The notes: generated by a model from the sequence alone, not told the origin. Numbered from the stretch's first letter, positions 50,886 to 58,967 are shown. The stretch: 64,000 nucleotides of DNA from Oscillospiraceae bacterium (GCA_015068325.1 SVKQ01000021.1:99696-163695); one strand, 5' to 3'. Numbers and translations: made by a program.

Positions 50886-52068
50886 CTCTGCCGCCTCCGC
50901 TGATGATAAAGATGGGGTTCCGGGCTGTCAGCATGTGGAGGCCCGCCACCGCTCTTCCCTCCGACACGCCCACCTGCACCAGCTCTGCCGGCAGGTTGTG
51001 GGCGGCAAAAGCGTCCAGCGCCGCCTGGGCACTCTCCAGGGCGATGGCGTTGACCGCGATGCGGGCGCGCGGGTTTTTCTCCAGCACCGTGTTGAACACG
51101 ACTCCCATCTGCTTCCCACTGCCGCCCACGAATACCGTGTCCGGCGCCGGCAGAGCACGCAGTACCTCCGCCGCGTCGCCCCGGCACACCGTCACGTTGC
51201 CCAAGTGAAAGGCATCGCGGTTGTGCTCCGTCAGAGACGCCGCCTCCTCATCCTTGTCGATGGCATATACGTGACCGCGCCAGGCCGCCAGCGCCAGCTC
51301 CACCGTCACCGAGCCGGTGCCGCAGCCCACGTCCCAGCACACGTCCTCCGGCCTCACGGCCAGCTTGCTCATGGTCACCGCCCGCACTTCCGCCTTGGTC
51401 ATGGGCACATCGCCCCGGATAAATGCCCCGTCCGGGATACCGGAGCGCACCCGACTGTCGGCAGCCGGATTGTCGATCAGCAGCACCGCCAGCGAGCCGA
51501 TTTCCGCACCGGACAGCTTCTCCGCCGTCATGGCGGTGATCCGCTCCCCCGGGCGCCCCAGCTCCTCTCCCACGGTGACGGCCAGGCCACCGAAGCCGGC
51601 ACGGCACAGGTCTGCCGCCAACTCCCGCGTATTGCCGCCGGTGAGGGCAAAGGTGACAGCATGGCGCCGCACCGTATCCACCAGGTGGCCGCTCCGTCCG
51701 TGGCAGCTGACAAGGGCCGCGCCCTGCCAAGGTCTGCCCAGCCGGGCGGCCAGGCAGTTCAGTGACGAGATTCCCGGCAGGACGCGCACCTCACACCCCG
51801 TCAGTTCCCGGCACAGTCGATCGGCGGCACTGTAAAAGCCGACGTCGCCGGACACCAGCACCGCAAAGGCCCCCTGCTGATATTCCGCCAGCACGGGCGC
51901 CATCTTCTCCGCCGTATAGGCGTTTTCACTTCTCTTGTTCAAATGGGCATAGTCCGTCAGCAGACGGGGAGCACCGAAGAGCACGTCGGCCTCTTCAATG
52001 GCCCGCAGACCCTCCGCTGTGACAGTGTCCGGCCCCATACCGGCACCCACAATAGTCACGAACTTCAT
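50878..52068 (-). CDS. cbiET: Fused cobalt-precorrin C5/C15-methyltransferase (CbiE-CbiT)
   Basis: This 396-residue protein fuses CbiE and CbiT, as in CobL. The N-terminal CbiE part (about 1-200) is a tetrapyrrole methylase (VTIVGAGMGPDTVTAEGL, VLVSGDVGFYSAADRL, LPGISSLNCLAARLG). The C-terminal CbiT part (about 205-396) has the SAM motif DVGCGTGSVTVELA after the MTKAEVRAVTMSKL block. It methylates C5 and C15 and removes the C12 acetate. ATG 52068 overlaps the cbiJ stop by four bases. Confidence 0.94.
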   Translation of the reverse strand: MKFVTIVGAGMGPDTVTAEGLRAIEEADVLFGAPRLLTDYAHLNKRSENAYTAEKMAPVLAEYQQGAFAVLVSGDVGFYSAADRLCRELTGCEVRVLPGISSLNCLAARLGRPWQGAALVSCHGRSGHLVDTVRRHAVTFALTGGNTRELAADLCRAGFGGLAVTVGEELGRPGERITAMTAEKLSGAEIGSLAVLLIDNPAADSRVRSGIPDGAFIRGDVPMTKAEVRAVTMSKLAVRPEDVCWDVGCGTGSVTVELALAAWRGHVYAIDKDEEAASLTEHNRDAFHLGNVTVCRGDAAEVLRALPAPDTVFVGGSGKQMGVVFNTVLEKNPRARIAVNAIALESAQAALDAFAAHNLPAELVQVGVSEGRAVAGLHMLTARNPIFIISGGGRDE

Positions 52069-52817
52069 ATTGTCCCTCTCTCGATCCGCTCCAGCCACTC
52101 CGCCGCGGGCAACCCGTCGGCGTCCGCCGGACGCTCCAGCACGGCCGTTGTCATGCCGCAGGCCCTTGCGGCTGACAGTTTTTCGCCAAAACCACCGGCT
52201 CCGCCCGACTCCTTGGTGATGAGGATATCCGCACCCGCGGCGCGGAACATGGCCTCGTTCAGTTCCCGGGAAAAAGGTCCCTGCATGCAGATGATGTGCC
52301 GGGCGGGAAATCCCGCCTCCAGACACGCCTCCAGCCCCTCCCGGGACGGCAGGATCCGCAGCCAAACCCGCTCTTCAAACCCCGGCACCGCAGTCAGCGC
52401 CCGGGCCTCTTTAGAGCCCAGCGAGGAAAAGATGACCCCCTCCTGCGTCTGCAGCCACGCCACCATTGCCGCCAGATCCGGAAATATCCGGCAGCCATCC
52501 TCCGGTTGGGAGTTCCTTTTTACCCGCCGGTACGGGCAATCCGTGGCAGCGCAGGCCGCCCGGATGCTCCGGCTCACGCCGTCGGCATAGGGGTGGGTGG
52601 CGTCCAGCACCAGCCGGGGGCGCTCCTGTGCCATCAGCGCCGCCATGGCGGCCTCATCCAGCCGCTCCCGGTGTATCCGCAGCGTGCCGCCCGGCTCCAG
52701 CAGCGACTCGCCGTACGCCGTGGCCACACAGACCAGCGTCTGGATCTCCTTCTCTTTCAGCTTCTCCGCCAGTTCCCGACCCTCGGTGGTGCCGCCGAAC
52801 AACAAAACGTCAATCAA
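52065..52817 (-). CDS. cbiJ: Cobalt-precorrin-6A reductase CbiJ
   Basis: This 250-residue reductase starts with the Rossmann motif DVLLFGGTTEGRELA. It contains VLDATHPYADGVSRSI and DILITKESGGAGGFGEKL, the CbiJ/CobK signatures. It uses NAD(P)H to reduce the corrin ring. The start codon is TTG at 52817. No ATG upstream is possible without cutting the Rossmann motif, and AGGGGG lies upstream. It overlaps cbiH by eight bases. Confidence 0.92.
   Translation of the reverse strand: MIDVLLFGGTTEGRELAEKLKEKEIQTLVCVATAYGESLLEPGGTLRIHRERLDEAAMAALMAQERPRLVLDATHPYADGVSRSIRAACAATDCPYRRVKRNSQPEDGCRIFPDLAAMVAWLQTQEGVIFSSLGSKEARALTAVPGFEERVWLRILPSREGLEACLEAGFPARHIICMQGPFSRELNEAMFRAAGADILITKESGGAGGFGEKLSAARACGMTTAVLERPADADGLPAAEWLERIERGTI
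52810..52817 (-). promoter_or_regulatory. TTG-initiated coupling junction cbiH/cbiJ
   Basis: The TTG start of cbiJ lies eight bases inside the 3' end of cbiH, with AGGGGG as its ribosome binding site. This is the only non-ATG start within the cobalamin operon. Confidence 0.6.
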
Positions 52818-53541
52818 GGCGATACCCCCTCGGCGTCACCATTTTCCCGCTGATCACCCGGGTCATGGAGTTGCCGATGTACACCGTGGTGAACATGTCC
52901 ACCGGCGTGTCCCGCAGCCGTCCCAGCGTGGTCACCTGCCAGTTTTCCCCCGCCCGGCCGATCTCCCGGGCCATGCCGCACACGGTTTCCGGCGGCAGCG
53001 TCTCCAGCAGGATATCGCAGGCCCGCTGCAGGTAGTCGGTACGCCTGTGGCTGCCGGGATTGTAAAGGCTCATGCACAGGTCCCCCGCCGCCGCGCAGCG
53101 CAGCCGCTTCTCAATGGTTTCCCACGGCGTCAGCAGATCACTGAGGCTGATGACGGCGAAATCATGTCCCAGGGGCGCCCCCAGAATGGCGCCGCCGCTG
53201 AGGGCCGCCGTCACACCGGGGATCACCTGCAGTTCTACGCCCGGAGCCTCCCCGGCCAGCTCATAGATGAGTCCCGCCATGCCGTAGACCACGCTGTCAC
53301 CACTGCACACCAGGGCCACCGTCTCGCCCTCCCGGGCCAGGCGCAGCGCCTCGGCACAGCGTTCCCGCTCCCGGGTCATGCCGGTGTCGTGAAACCTCTT
53401 GTCGGGATAGTATGGCCGCACCAGCTCCACATACTTGCTGTAGCCCACGATCACGTCAGCCCGGCGCAGCGCCTCATCCGCCTCCATGGTCATGCCGGAG
53501 CGCTTGCCGGGGCCGATGCCTACGATGTACAGTCTGTTCAT
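52810..53541 (-). CDS. cbiH: Cobalt-precorrin-3B C17-methyltransferase CbiH
   Basis: This 243-residue methylase starts LYIVGIGPGKRSGMTMEA. It has VALVCSGDSVVYGMAGLI, VIPGVTAALSGGAILGAPLGHDFAVISLSD (partly quoted) and CMSLYNPGSHRR, which together are specific to CbiH/CobJ. It methylates C17 and triggers ring contraction. ATG 53541 has GGGGGG upstream and overlaps the cbiG stop by four bases. Confidence 0.94.
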   Translation of the reverse strand: MNRLYIVGIGPGKRSGMTMEADEALRRADVIVGYSKYVELVRPYYPDKRFHDTGMTRERERCAEALRLAREGETVALVCSGDSVVYGMAGLIYELAGEAPGVELQVIPGVTAALSGGAILGAPLGHDFAVISLSDLLTPWETIEKRLRCAAAGDLCMSLYNPGSHRRTDYLQRACDILLETLPPETVCGMAREIGRAGENWQVTTLGRLRDTPVDMFTTVYIGNSMTRVISGKMVTPRGYRLD

Positions 53542-54530
53542 TTGCGTTCCCCCCATGTCAGTTTCGCCTCCCGGATAGCCAGCGCCACGGTGACGCCGTT
53601 GCCGGCCTCTTTTCTCGTCAGCAACCGCCCGCCGCTGTGCCTAACGGCCGCCCGCTCACACACGTTGTCCACGCCGGTGGTCTTTTTCACAAAAGCCGAG
53701 CCGGTAAAGCTGCCCGGCATCGCCGACAGCTCCTCCGCGGTGTAGGTGACCAGCGGCAAGCTGCGGCTCCGGCAGAAGGCCAGCAGTCCCGGCTCCTCCG
53801 CCTTCAGCCCGATGGTGGCCACGGCTCCCACCGCCAGCGGATGGCAGCCCGCCTTGCCCAGTGCTGCTGCAAAGGCTGCCTCAATGGTCTCCGCCGCTGC
53901 ACCCCGCCTGCAGCCGATGCCCGCGGTGACGATCCGCGGCACCAGCCGCAGCGCCTCCACCCGGCCGCGGCTCCGGTGGCTGACGAGCATATCGTAGCCC
54001 TCCTCATCCGGCTCCAGCTGCGCCGGCAGGGCGCCGTCAATGGGATACAGGCTCTTGAAGCGGATCGTCTCTCCAGCCAGCAGCCGGGCGGAGATCCACT
54101 TGATCCGCTGGGGATTGGCCACAGCCAATCCCTGGGTGCGGGCCCAGTCGTCCACGGCGAAAAGGCCGTGCACGTCAGTGGCGGTGGTGATGACGGGGAT
54201 GGCACCCACCTGCCGCGCCAGCGCCGCGGCCAACGCATTAGCGCCGCCCAGATGGCCCGACAGAATGGGGATGGCAAAGGTGCCCAGCTCATCCAGTACC
54301 ACCACGGCCGGATCGCAGGTCTTTGTCTCTACATGGGGCGCAACAGCCCGCACGGCGATGCCCGCTGCGCCGATGAACACCAGCGCATCGCTGTCCGAAA
54401 AGGCCCGGGCCGTCCAGGCCGCCAGGCCGCCCTTTTCACACCGCTCCAGCGTCATGTTCTCCGCCTGCTCCTGCAGCCGCCGGCCCAGGGCCATGCCGCA
54501 GTCGGTGAAGGCGATAGCGGCAATCCTCAT
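53538..54530 (-). CDS. cbiG: Cobalt-precorrin-5A hydrolase CbiG
   Basis: This 330-residue protein opens the delta-lactone of cobalt-precorrin-5A. The N-terminal part contains DALVFIGAAGIAVRAVAPHV. The central part has LSGHLGGANALAAALARQ and PVITTATDVHGLFAVDDWA. The C-terminal CobE-like domain includes VTAGIGCRRGAAAETIEAA. It is flanked by four-base overlaps with cbiF and cbiH. Confidence 0.94.
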   Translation of the reverse strand: MRIAAIAFTDCGMALGRRLQEQAENMTLERCEKGGLAAWTARAFSDSDALVFIGAAGIAVRAVAPHVETKTCDPAVVVLDELGTFAIPILSGHLGGANALAAALARQVGAIPVITTATDVHGLFAVDDWARTQGLAVANPQRIKWISARLLAGETIRFKSLYPIDGALPAQLEPDEEGYDMLVSHRSRGRVEALRLVPRIVTAGIGCRRGAAAETIEAAFAAALGKAGCHPLAVGAVATIGLKAEEPGLLAFCRSRSLPLVTYTAEELSAMPGSFTGSAFVKKTTGVDNVCERAAVRHSGGRLLTRKEAGNGVTVALAIREAKLTWGERK

Positions 54531-55282
54531 CGTGTCGCCTCCCGAAACTCTGTGGAAAAATCCGCGGCGTAGAGCCGGGACAGGTCGTAGCTGTTGCCCA
54601 GACAGTGGCCCACCACGATGAGGGCCGTCTTACGCACCCCGTTTCGCTCCGCCGTTTCGCGGAGCGTGGCCACCGTGCAGCGCAGCACCTTCTCGTCCGG
54701 CCAGGTGGCCTTGTAGACGATGGCCGCCGGCGTATCAGCGCCATAGCCGCCGGCCTGCAGCTCCGCTTCCAGCTCCTGCAGCAGCCCCGTGCTGAGGAAG
54801 ATCACCATGGTGGCACCGTGGGCGGCGAAGGAGCGGATGCTCTCCCGCTCCGGAACCGGCGTCCGTCCCGCCATACGGGTGATGACCACCGACTGGGAGA
54901 TGCCCGGCAGCGTATACTCCGCCTCCAGTGCAGCCGCAGCGCCGCAGAAGCTGGACACGCCGGGACACACATCATAGGCGATGCCCAACCTCCGCAGCAC
55001 ATCCATCTGCTCCCGGATGGCACCATACAGGCAGGGATCACCGGTATGCAGCCGCACCGTCAGCTTGTTCTCCTTTTCCGCCCGCTCCATCACCGCGATG
55101 ATCTCCTCCAGCGTCATTTTTGCGCTGTTGAAGATCTCGCAGCCCGGCTTCGCGTCTGCCAGCAGGGCAGGATTGACCAGAGAGCCGGCGTAGATGATCA
55201 CATCCGCCTGCTCCAGATAGCTCTTTCCCCGGACCGTGATGAGATCCGGCGCGCCGCTGCCGGCGCCCACAAAATGTACCAT
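54527..55282 (-). CDS. cbiF: Cobalt-precorrin-4 C11-methyltransferase CbiF
   Basis: This 251-residue methylase starts VHFVGAGSGAPDLITVRGKS. It has LHTGDPCLYGAIREQMDVL and CPGVSSFCGAAAALEAEYTL, the CbiF/CobM signatures. It methylates C11. It lies three bases after cbiD and overlaps cbiG by four. Confidence 0.95.
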   Translation of the reverse strand: MVHFVGAGSGAPDLITVRGKSYLEQADVIIYAGSLVNPALLADAKPGCEIFNSAKMTLEEIIAVMERAEKENKLTVRLHTGDPCLYGAIREQMDVLRRLGIAYDVCPGVSSFCGAAAALEAEYTLPGISQSVVITRMAGRTPVPERESIRSFAAHGATMVIFLSTGLLQELEAELQAGGYGADTPAAIVYKATWPDEKVLRCTVATLRETAERNGVRKTALIVVGHCLGNSYDLSRLYAADFSTEFREATR

Positions 55283-55285
55283 GCG

Positions 55286-56419
55286 TCATTCCCTCCAGTG
55301 TTCCATCATTCGTTCCGCGTTTCCGCTCCGGCTCAGCACGCCGCCCAGATCCTGCCGGTTGGTGAACAGCACGTAGCCGATCTCCACGCCCTCCGGCACC
55401 CGCCGGCGCAACGTGGCCTCGATCCGCCGGCCCAGCAGGGCGCAGACGGGTTCTTTCAACTCCTCCCGCTGCAGCAGCTCCAGCGCCGCGTCGGTGGTGG
55501 CGCAGTCCAGGATCTCCCGGATCAGCGGCGCCTGCGCGCCGCACAGCGCCGCGCAGGCGGCCAGCGTCTCCATCCGGCCGTCACCGGCGGAGGAGTGGGT
55601 ATTGGTCTGGCCGATGCCCAGCTTCACCAGCTTGCCGATGTGGCCGATCAGCAGGATCTCCCGGAAGCCATGCTCCACGGCGGCATCGATGGCGTCGCCG
55701 ATGAAGTTGGAGCAGCTGACGCACGCATCCGGCCGCAGGCGCAGCCGCTCTGCGGCGAAATCCCGGCCGTAGTTTCCCGGCACCAGCAACACGCGGTCGC
55801 TGCCGCGGGCGGCCAGCTGCCGCAGCTCCAGCGCCACGGTGTCCACCAGCGCCCGGTTGCTCATAGGCTCCACGATGCCGGACGTGCCCAGCACCGAGAT
55901 GCCCCCCTCGATGCCCATGCGGGGGTTGAAGGTCCGCGCAGCCAGTTCCCGCCCGCCGGGGATAGAGATGGTAATGGCGATCCCGCCGCCGTAGCCCTGT
56001 TCGCGGCATACCTGCGCCACGTGATCGGCAATCATCCGCCGGGGCGTGGAGTTGATGGCCGCTGCCCCCACCGGCTGATCCAGGCCCGGCTTCGTCACCC
56101 GGCCCACGCCCTCGCCGCCGTCTACGGTGATACCGGACGCCGTCCGCTCCGCCCGGGCAAATACCAGCACGCCGTTGGTCACGTCCGGATCGTCGCCGGA
56201 GTCTTTCCGCACGGCGCAGGAGGCAAAATCTCTCCCCGGCTCCGGCTCCAGGATGTCCAGCATCAGACGCACGCCGGCCGGCGTCTCCAGCGTCACACTG
56301 TCCACCGCCGCGCCCGTCAGCAGCATGCGGGCAGCCGCAGACGCCGCGGCCGCCGCACAGGACCCGGTGGTGTAGCCGCAGCGCAGCAGCTTTCCGTTGA
56401 TATTTTTCGTCAGATCCAT
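55286..56419 (-). CDS. cbiD: Cobalt-precorrin-5B C1-methyltransferase CbiD
   Basis: This 377-residue protein has the CbiD signature LRCGYTTGSCAAAAASAAA near the N-terminus, with INSTPRRMIADHV, GTSGIVEPMSNRALVDT and LIGHIGKLVKLGIGQTNTHS further on. It methylates C1 in the anaerobic pathway. It is first in the operon. ATG 56419 follows directly on the U-run of a terminator hairpin, so its ribosome binding site would lie within the hairpin's right arm. That fits strict control by the leader. Confidence 0.94.
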   Translation of the reverse strand: MDLTKNINGKLLRCGYTTGSCAAAAASAAARMLLTGAAVDSVTLETPAGVRLMLDILEPEPGRDFASCAVRKDSGDDPDVTNGVLVFARAERTASGITVDGGEGVGRVTKPGLDQPVGAAAINSTPRRMIADHVAQVCREQGYGGGIAITISIPGGRELAARTFNPRMGIEGGISVLGTSGIVEPMSNRALVDTVALELRQLAARGSDRVLLVPGNYGRDFAAERLRLRPDACVSCSNFIGDAIDAAVEHGFREILLIGHIGKLVKLGIGQTNTHSSAGDGRMETLAACAALCGAQAPLIREILDCATTDAALELLQREELKEPVCALLGRRIEATLRRRVPEGVEIGYVLFTNRQDLGGVLSRSGNAERMMEHWRE

Positions 56420-56449
56420 AAAAAAGCCCCCGGCAGCGAACTGCCGGGG
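56420..56449 (-). terminator. Leader terminator immediately before cbiD
   Basis: On the minus strand CCCCGGCAG-UUCG-CTGCCGGGG is followed by GCTTTTTT, which abuts the cbiD ATG. It is a strong intrinsic terminator placed in a leader and thus probably the regulated output of the riboswitch. Confidence 0.85.
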
Positions 56450-56454
56450 TGCGT

Positions 56455-56475
56455 AAAAAAGGGCGTACTGCCCCC
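56455..56475 (-). terminator. Second leader terminator-like hairpin of the cbi operon
   Basis: On the minus strand GGGC-AGTAC-GCCC is followed by six T residues, just ahead of the stronger hairpin. The stem is short. Confidence 0.5.
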
Positions 56476-56504
56476 TTCGTTCTTTCCTCCGGTGTCCGCA
56501 AAGG

Positions 56505-56580
56505 AATCCATACACATGGTAACCCGGCTGTCACGGTAACGCACTTGCGAGGGAATTGCACCCTTCTTACCCATTGGATT
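56505..56580 (-). ncRNA. Candidate compact cobalamin-type riboswitch of the cbi operon
   Basis: The leader shows AGGGTGCAATTCCCT (like the GGTG..AAxTCC arm), GCGTTACCGTGA (like CCGCxACtGTgA) and CAGCCGGGTTACC (like AGYCxGxxTACC). These are in the order of a cobalamin aptamer but without the long peripheral arms. The ends pair (AATCCA..TGGATT and ATGG.TAA..TTACCAT). It is followed by terminator hairpins and cbiD. Confidence 0.62.
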
Positions 56581-56588
56581 GTGGCACT

Positions 56589-56618
56589 ATGATACCATCG
56601 TGCCGCAGCGCTTGTCAA
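56589..56618 (-). promoter_or_regulatory. Promoter of the cbi operon
   Basis: On the minus strand TTGACA (56618-56613) and TATCAT (56594-56589) are 18 bases apart, about 10 bases upstream of the riboswitch. Confidence 0.75.
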
Positions 56619-56629
56619 GTGATATGGGG

Positions 56630-56658
56630 TTGACACCCGTGAACGGCGGTGATATAAT
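56630..56658 (+). promoter_or_regulatory. Promoter of the cbiK-lipoprotein unit
   Basis: A perfect TTGACA (56630-56635) and a perfect TATAAT (56653-56658) are 17 bases apart. The two divergent -35 boxes are only 11 bases apart. Confidence 0.85.
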
Positions 56659-56671
56659 GGCCCCGCAACCG

Positions 56672-56832
56672 AATAAGGCACGGGAACAGGTACTGGAAGT
56701 CGGGTGAAAGTCCCGCACAAGGCCGTTGCTGTGATTCGCGTCAGAGTGCAGACAGAGTGCCACTGGGAAACCGGGAAGGCGTCTGTGCCGCGGAGTGCCC
56801 CTCCGCCGCGATCAGTCAGAATACTTGCCTGC
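56672..56832 (+). ncRNA. Cobalamin riboswitch (aptamer) upstream of cbiK
   Basis: Conserved cobalamin riboswitch elements appear in order: GGGAACAGG, GGGTGAAAGTCCCGC, GTTGCTGTGA, GCCACTGGGAAACCGGGAAGG and AGTCAGAATACTTGCCTG (longest piece shortened). The last is the conserved 3' box. It lies between a perfect promoter and a strong terminator. Confidence 0.92.
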
Positions 56833-56940
56833 TCCTCCACCCCAGTGGTGCGTTCAGCTCTGCGGATCTCCGGAGTCGTGAATGCGGTCGTCACCCACAG
56901 CCGCTGCGCGGCTGTTCCTTGGCGCGCCGCCGTTCTCTCT

Positions 56941-56974
56941 CCGTCTGCGGACTGTCCGCAGACGGTTTTCTTTT
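56941..56974 (+). terminator. Riboswitch expression-platform terminator
   Basis: CCGTCTGCGGA / TCCGCAGACGG is a perfect 11-bp stem with a three-base loop, followed by TTTTCTTTT. It lies 65 bases before cbiK, so cobalamin should switch transcription off. Confidence 0.88.
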
Positions 56975-57039
56975 GGTGTCCCGGGCGTATACCCCCACAC
57001 AGATATCACACATCACCGGCAAGAGAAAGGAAGAAAAAG

Positions 57040-58299
57040 ATGAAAACGATGAGATCCCTTTTGGCACTGCTCCTGGTCTGCGTCATGGCGCTGGCCCTGG
57101 TCGCCTGCGGCGGCAACAGCAGCCAGAACAACAACGAGTCCCAAAACAACGACCAGCAGCAGAACCAGCAGGAAGAGCAAAACGAGCAGAACACCGAGAA
57201 CAACGAAACCCAGGCTCCCACCGATCAGGAACTGGCCGACGAGGTGGCCGCGCTGATCGACGCCATCTACGTGCAGGAGCACACCGATAAGACCGACGAG
57301 CAGATTGCTGCCGCCCGGGCGGCCTGGGACGCCCTGACCGACGCGCAGAAGGAACTGGTGGAGGGCGAGGAGGCTGATCCCGACTACTTCGGCCGCGACA
57401 CCGGCGACGCCTCCAAGGACGACGCCCGCAACGCCGATGAGATCGGCGAGAACGAGCTGTTGGTGGTCAGCTTCGGCACCTCCTTCAACGACAGCCGTGC
57501 GCTGGACATCAAGGGCGTCGAGGATGCGCTGGACCAGGCCTATCCCGATTGGGCTGTCCGCCGCGCCTTCACCGCGCAGATCATCATCAACCACATCCAG
57601 GCCCGTGACGGCGAGAAGATCGACAACATGGACCAGGCCCTGGCCCGTGCTGTGGCAAGCGGCGTGAAGAACCTGGTCATCCAGCCCACCCATTTGATGC
57701 ATGGCGCCGAGTACGACGAGCTGGCTGAGGCCGTGGAGGCCTACAAGGACAAGTTCGAGTCCGTGGTCATCGCCGAGCCTCTGCTGGGCGAGGTGGGCGC
57801 TGACGCCACCGTCATCAACGCTGACAAGGAGACTGTCGCCAAGGCCGTCACCGCCGAGGCCGTGAAGGATGGCGGCTATGAGAGCCTGGAGAAGGCCGAG
57901 GAGGCCGGCGTTGCCTTTGTGTTCATGGGCCACGGCACCTCCCATACCGCCAAGGTGTCCTACTCTCAGATGCAGGCCCAGATGGAGGCTCTGGGATATA
58001 AGAATGTGTTCATCGGCACCGTGGAGGGCGAGCCCGAGGATACCGCCTGCGAGGCCATCATCAACAAGGTGGCCGACGCCGGCTACAAGACCGTGGTGCT
58101 GCGCCCCCTGATGGTGGTGGCCGGCGACCACGCCAACAACGACATGGCCGGCGAGGACGAGGACTCCTGGGTCAGCATGTTCAACGCCAGCGGCAAGTTC
58201 GACGAGGTGAAGACCCAGATCGCCGGTCTCGGCCGCATCGCCGACGTGCAGGCCCTGTACGTGGCCCACGCCAAGGCCGCCATCGATTCCATCGCCTGA
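57040..58299 (+). CDS. Exported lipoprotein with CbiK-type (sirohydrochlorin cobaltochelatase) domain
   Basis: This 419-residue protein has a lipoprotein signal peptide (lipobox LVAC, Cys23). An Asn/Gln/Glu-rich spacer follows at about 26-58. A short three-helix surface-protein repeat (about 64-108, containing AAWDALTDAQKELV) comes next. From residue 138 there is a full CbiK domain: LLVVSFGTSFNDSRALDIKG, FTAQIIINHIQ, QPTHLMHGAEYDEL (His218) and FMGHGTSHTAKVSYSQM (His298), including the two His of the metal site. CbiK normally inserts cobalt into sirohydrochlorin in the cytoplasm. This copy should sit outside the membrane. It is riboswitch-controlled and two bases ahead of a surface lipoprotein gene. 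Confidence 0.9.
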   Translation: MKTMRSLLALLLVCVMALALVACGGNSSQNNNESQNNDQQQNQQEEQNEQNTENNETQAPTDQELADEVAALIDAIYVQEHTDKTDEQIAAARAAWDALTDAQKELVEGEEADPDYFGRDTGDASKDDARNADEIGENELLVVSFGTSFNDSRALDIKGVEDALDQAYPDWAVRRAFTAQIIINHIQARDGEKIDNMDQALARAVASGVKNLVIQPTHLMHGAEYDELAEAVEAYKDKFESVVIAEPLLGEVGADATVINADKETVAKAVTAEAVKDGGYESLEKAEEAGVAFVFMGHGTSHTAKVSYSQMQAQMEALGYKNVFIGTVEGEPEDTACEAIINKVADAGYKTVVLRPLMVVAGDHANNDMAGEDEDSWVSMFNASGKFDEVKTQIAGLGRIADVQALYVAHAKAAIDSIA

Positions 58300-58301
58300 G
58301 C

Positions 58302-58796
58302 ATGAAAAGAGCTTCATTTGTCAAGCGGGCAGCCGCTCTCCTGTGCCTGCTGGCCGTTTGCTGCTCGCTCTGTATCGGCTGCGGCAGCAAACAGGGACAG
58401 GACGAGCCTGCTCCCCTGCCGGACGGCGTCTACACCGTGGACTTCAAAACCGACGGTTCCATGTTCCATGTGAATGAGGTCTGCGAGGGCAAGGCTTCCC
58501 TGACGGTGGAAAACGGCCGGATGACAGTTCACATCACCATGCCCTCCAAAAACATCGTCAATCTCTTCCCCGGTACGGCGGAGGACGCCCAGAAGGAGGG
58601 CGCCGTCCTCATCGAGCCCACACTGGACACCGTCACCTATCCCGACGGTCTGACTGAAGAGGTTAACGGCTTTGACCTGCCCGTTCCCTGGCTGGACCAG
58701 GAGTTCCCCTGTGCCATCGTGGGCACCAAGGGCAAGTGGTATGACCACCAGGTGTCGGTATCCGACCCGGTGCCGCTGGAGAGCAGCGACAGCTGA
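58302..58796 (+). CDS. Surface lipoprotein with NEAT-like domain
   Basis: This 164-residue protein has a hydrophobic signal peptide ending in an imperfect lipobox at Cys27. A single beta-rich domain of about 115 residues follows (from DGVYTVDFKTDGSMFHV to KGKWYDHQVSVSD). The pattern DGxYTV..., LTVENGRMTVHITM, and a final KWYDHQV recalls NEAT-like domains that bind haem-type ligands and that I know next to FecB/BtuF-type transporters in Clostridia. It starts two bases after the CbiK-type gene and shares its mRNA. The ligand is unknown and the family assignment is by eye. Confidence 0.68.
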   Translation: MKRASFVKRAAALLCLLAVCCSLCIGCGSKQGQDEPAPLPDGVYTVDFKTDGSMFHVNEVCEGKASLTVENGRMTVHITMPSKNIVNLFPGTAEDAQKEGAVLIEPTLDTVTYPDGLTEEVNGFDLPVPWLDQEFPCAIVGTKGKWYDHQVSVSDPVPLESSDS

Positions 58797-58871
58797 TCCG
58801 CCGCGCTTTCCCGGCGCGTACGGCGTTTTTCAAAGCGAGTTTGTCTTTTCCATAAGACATTCCATAGACAA

Positions 58872-58912
58872 GCCGGGCGGCGGACGATTTGGGCGATCGT
58901 CTGCCGCCCGGC
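58872..58912 (+). terminator. Long terminator between the two NEAT-like genes
   Basis: A 17-bp stem (GCCGGGCGGCGGACGAT / ATCGTCTGCCGCCCGGC, one wobble) is followed by GCCTCCTTTTA. It ends the riboswitch-controlled transcription unit. Confidence 0.8.
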
Positions 58913-58938
58913 GCCTCCTTTTACGGAGAAGTCAGCCC

Positions 58939-58967
58939 TTGCGAACACATTTCTCCCCTGTTATAAT
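58939..58967 (+). promoter_or_regulatory. Promoter of the NEAT-like/BtuFCD unit
   Basis: TTGCGA (58939-58944) and a perfect TATAAT (58962-58967) are 17 bases apart. The leader would be under 20 bases, leaving no room for a riboswitch. Confidence 0.65.

Noticed and set aside
54605..56539. A 644-codon plus-strand open frame
   Set aside because: It is antisense to cbiF and cbiD and shows no recognisable domain.
55581..56894. A 437-codon minus-strand open frame covering the promoter and riboswitch region
   Set aside because: It overlaps cbiD in another frame and crosses two promoters and a clear riboswitch, so it is not a gene.
56704..57039. An N-terminal extension of the CbiK-type gene
   Set aside because: It would be translated from within the cobalamin aptamer and through the terminator. 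The signal peptide begins at ATG 57040 with its own ribosome binding site.
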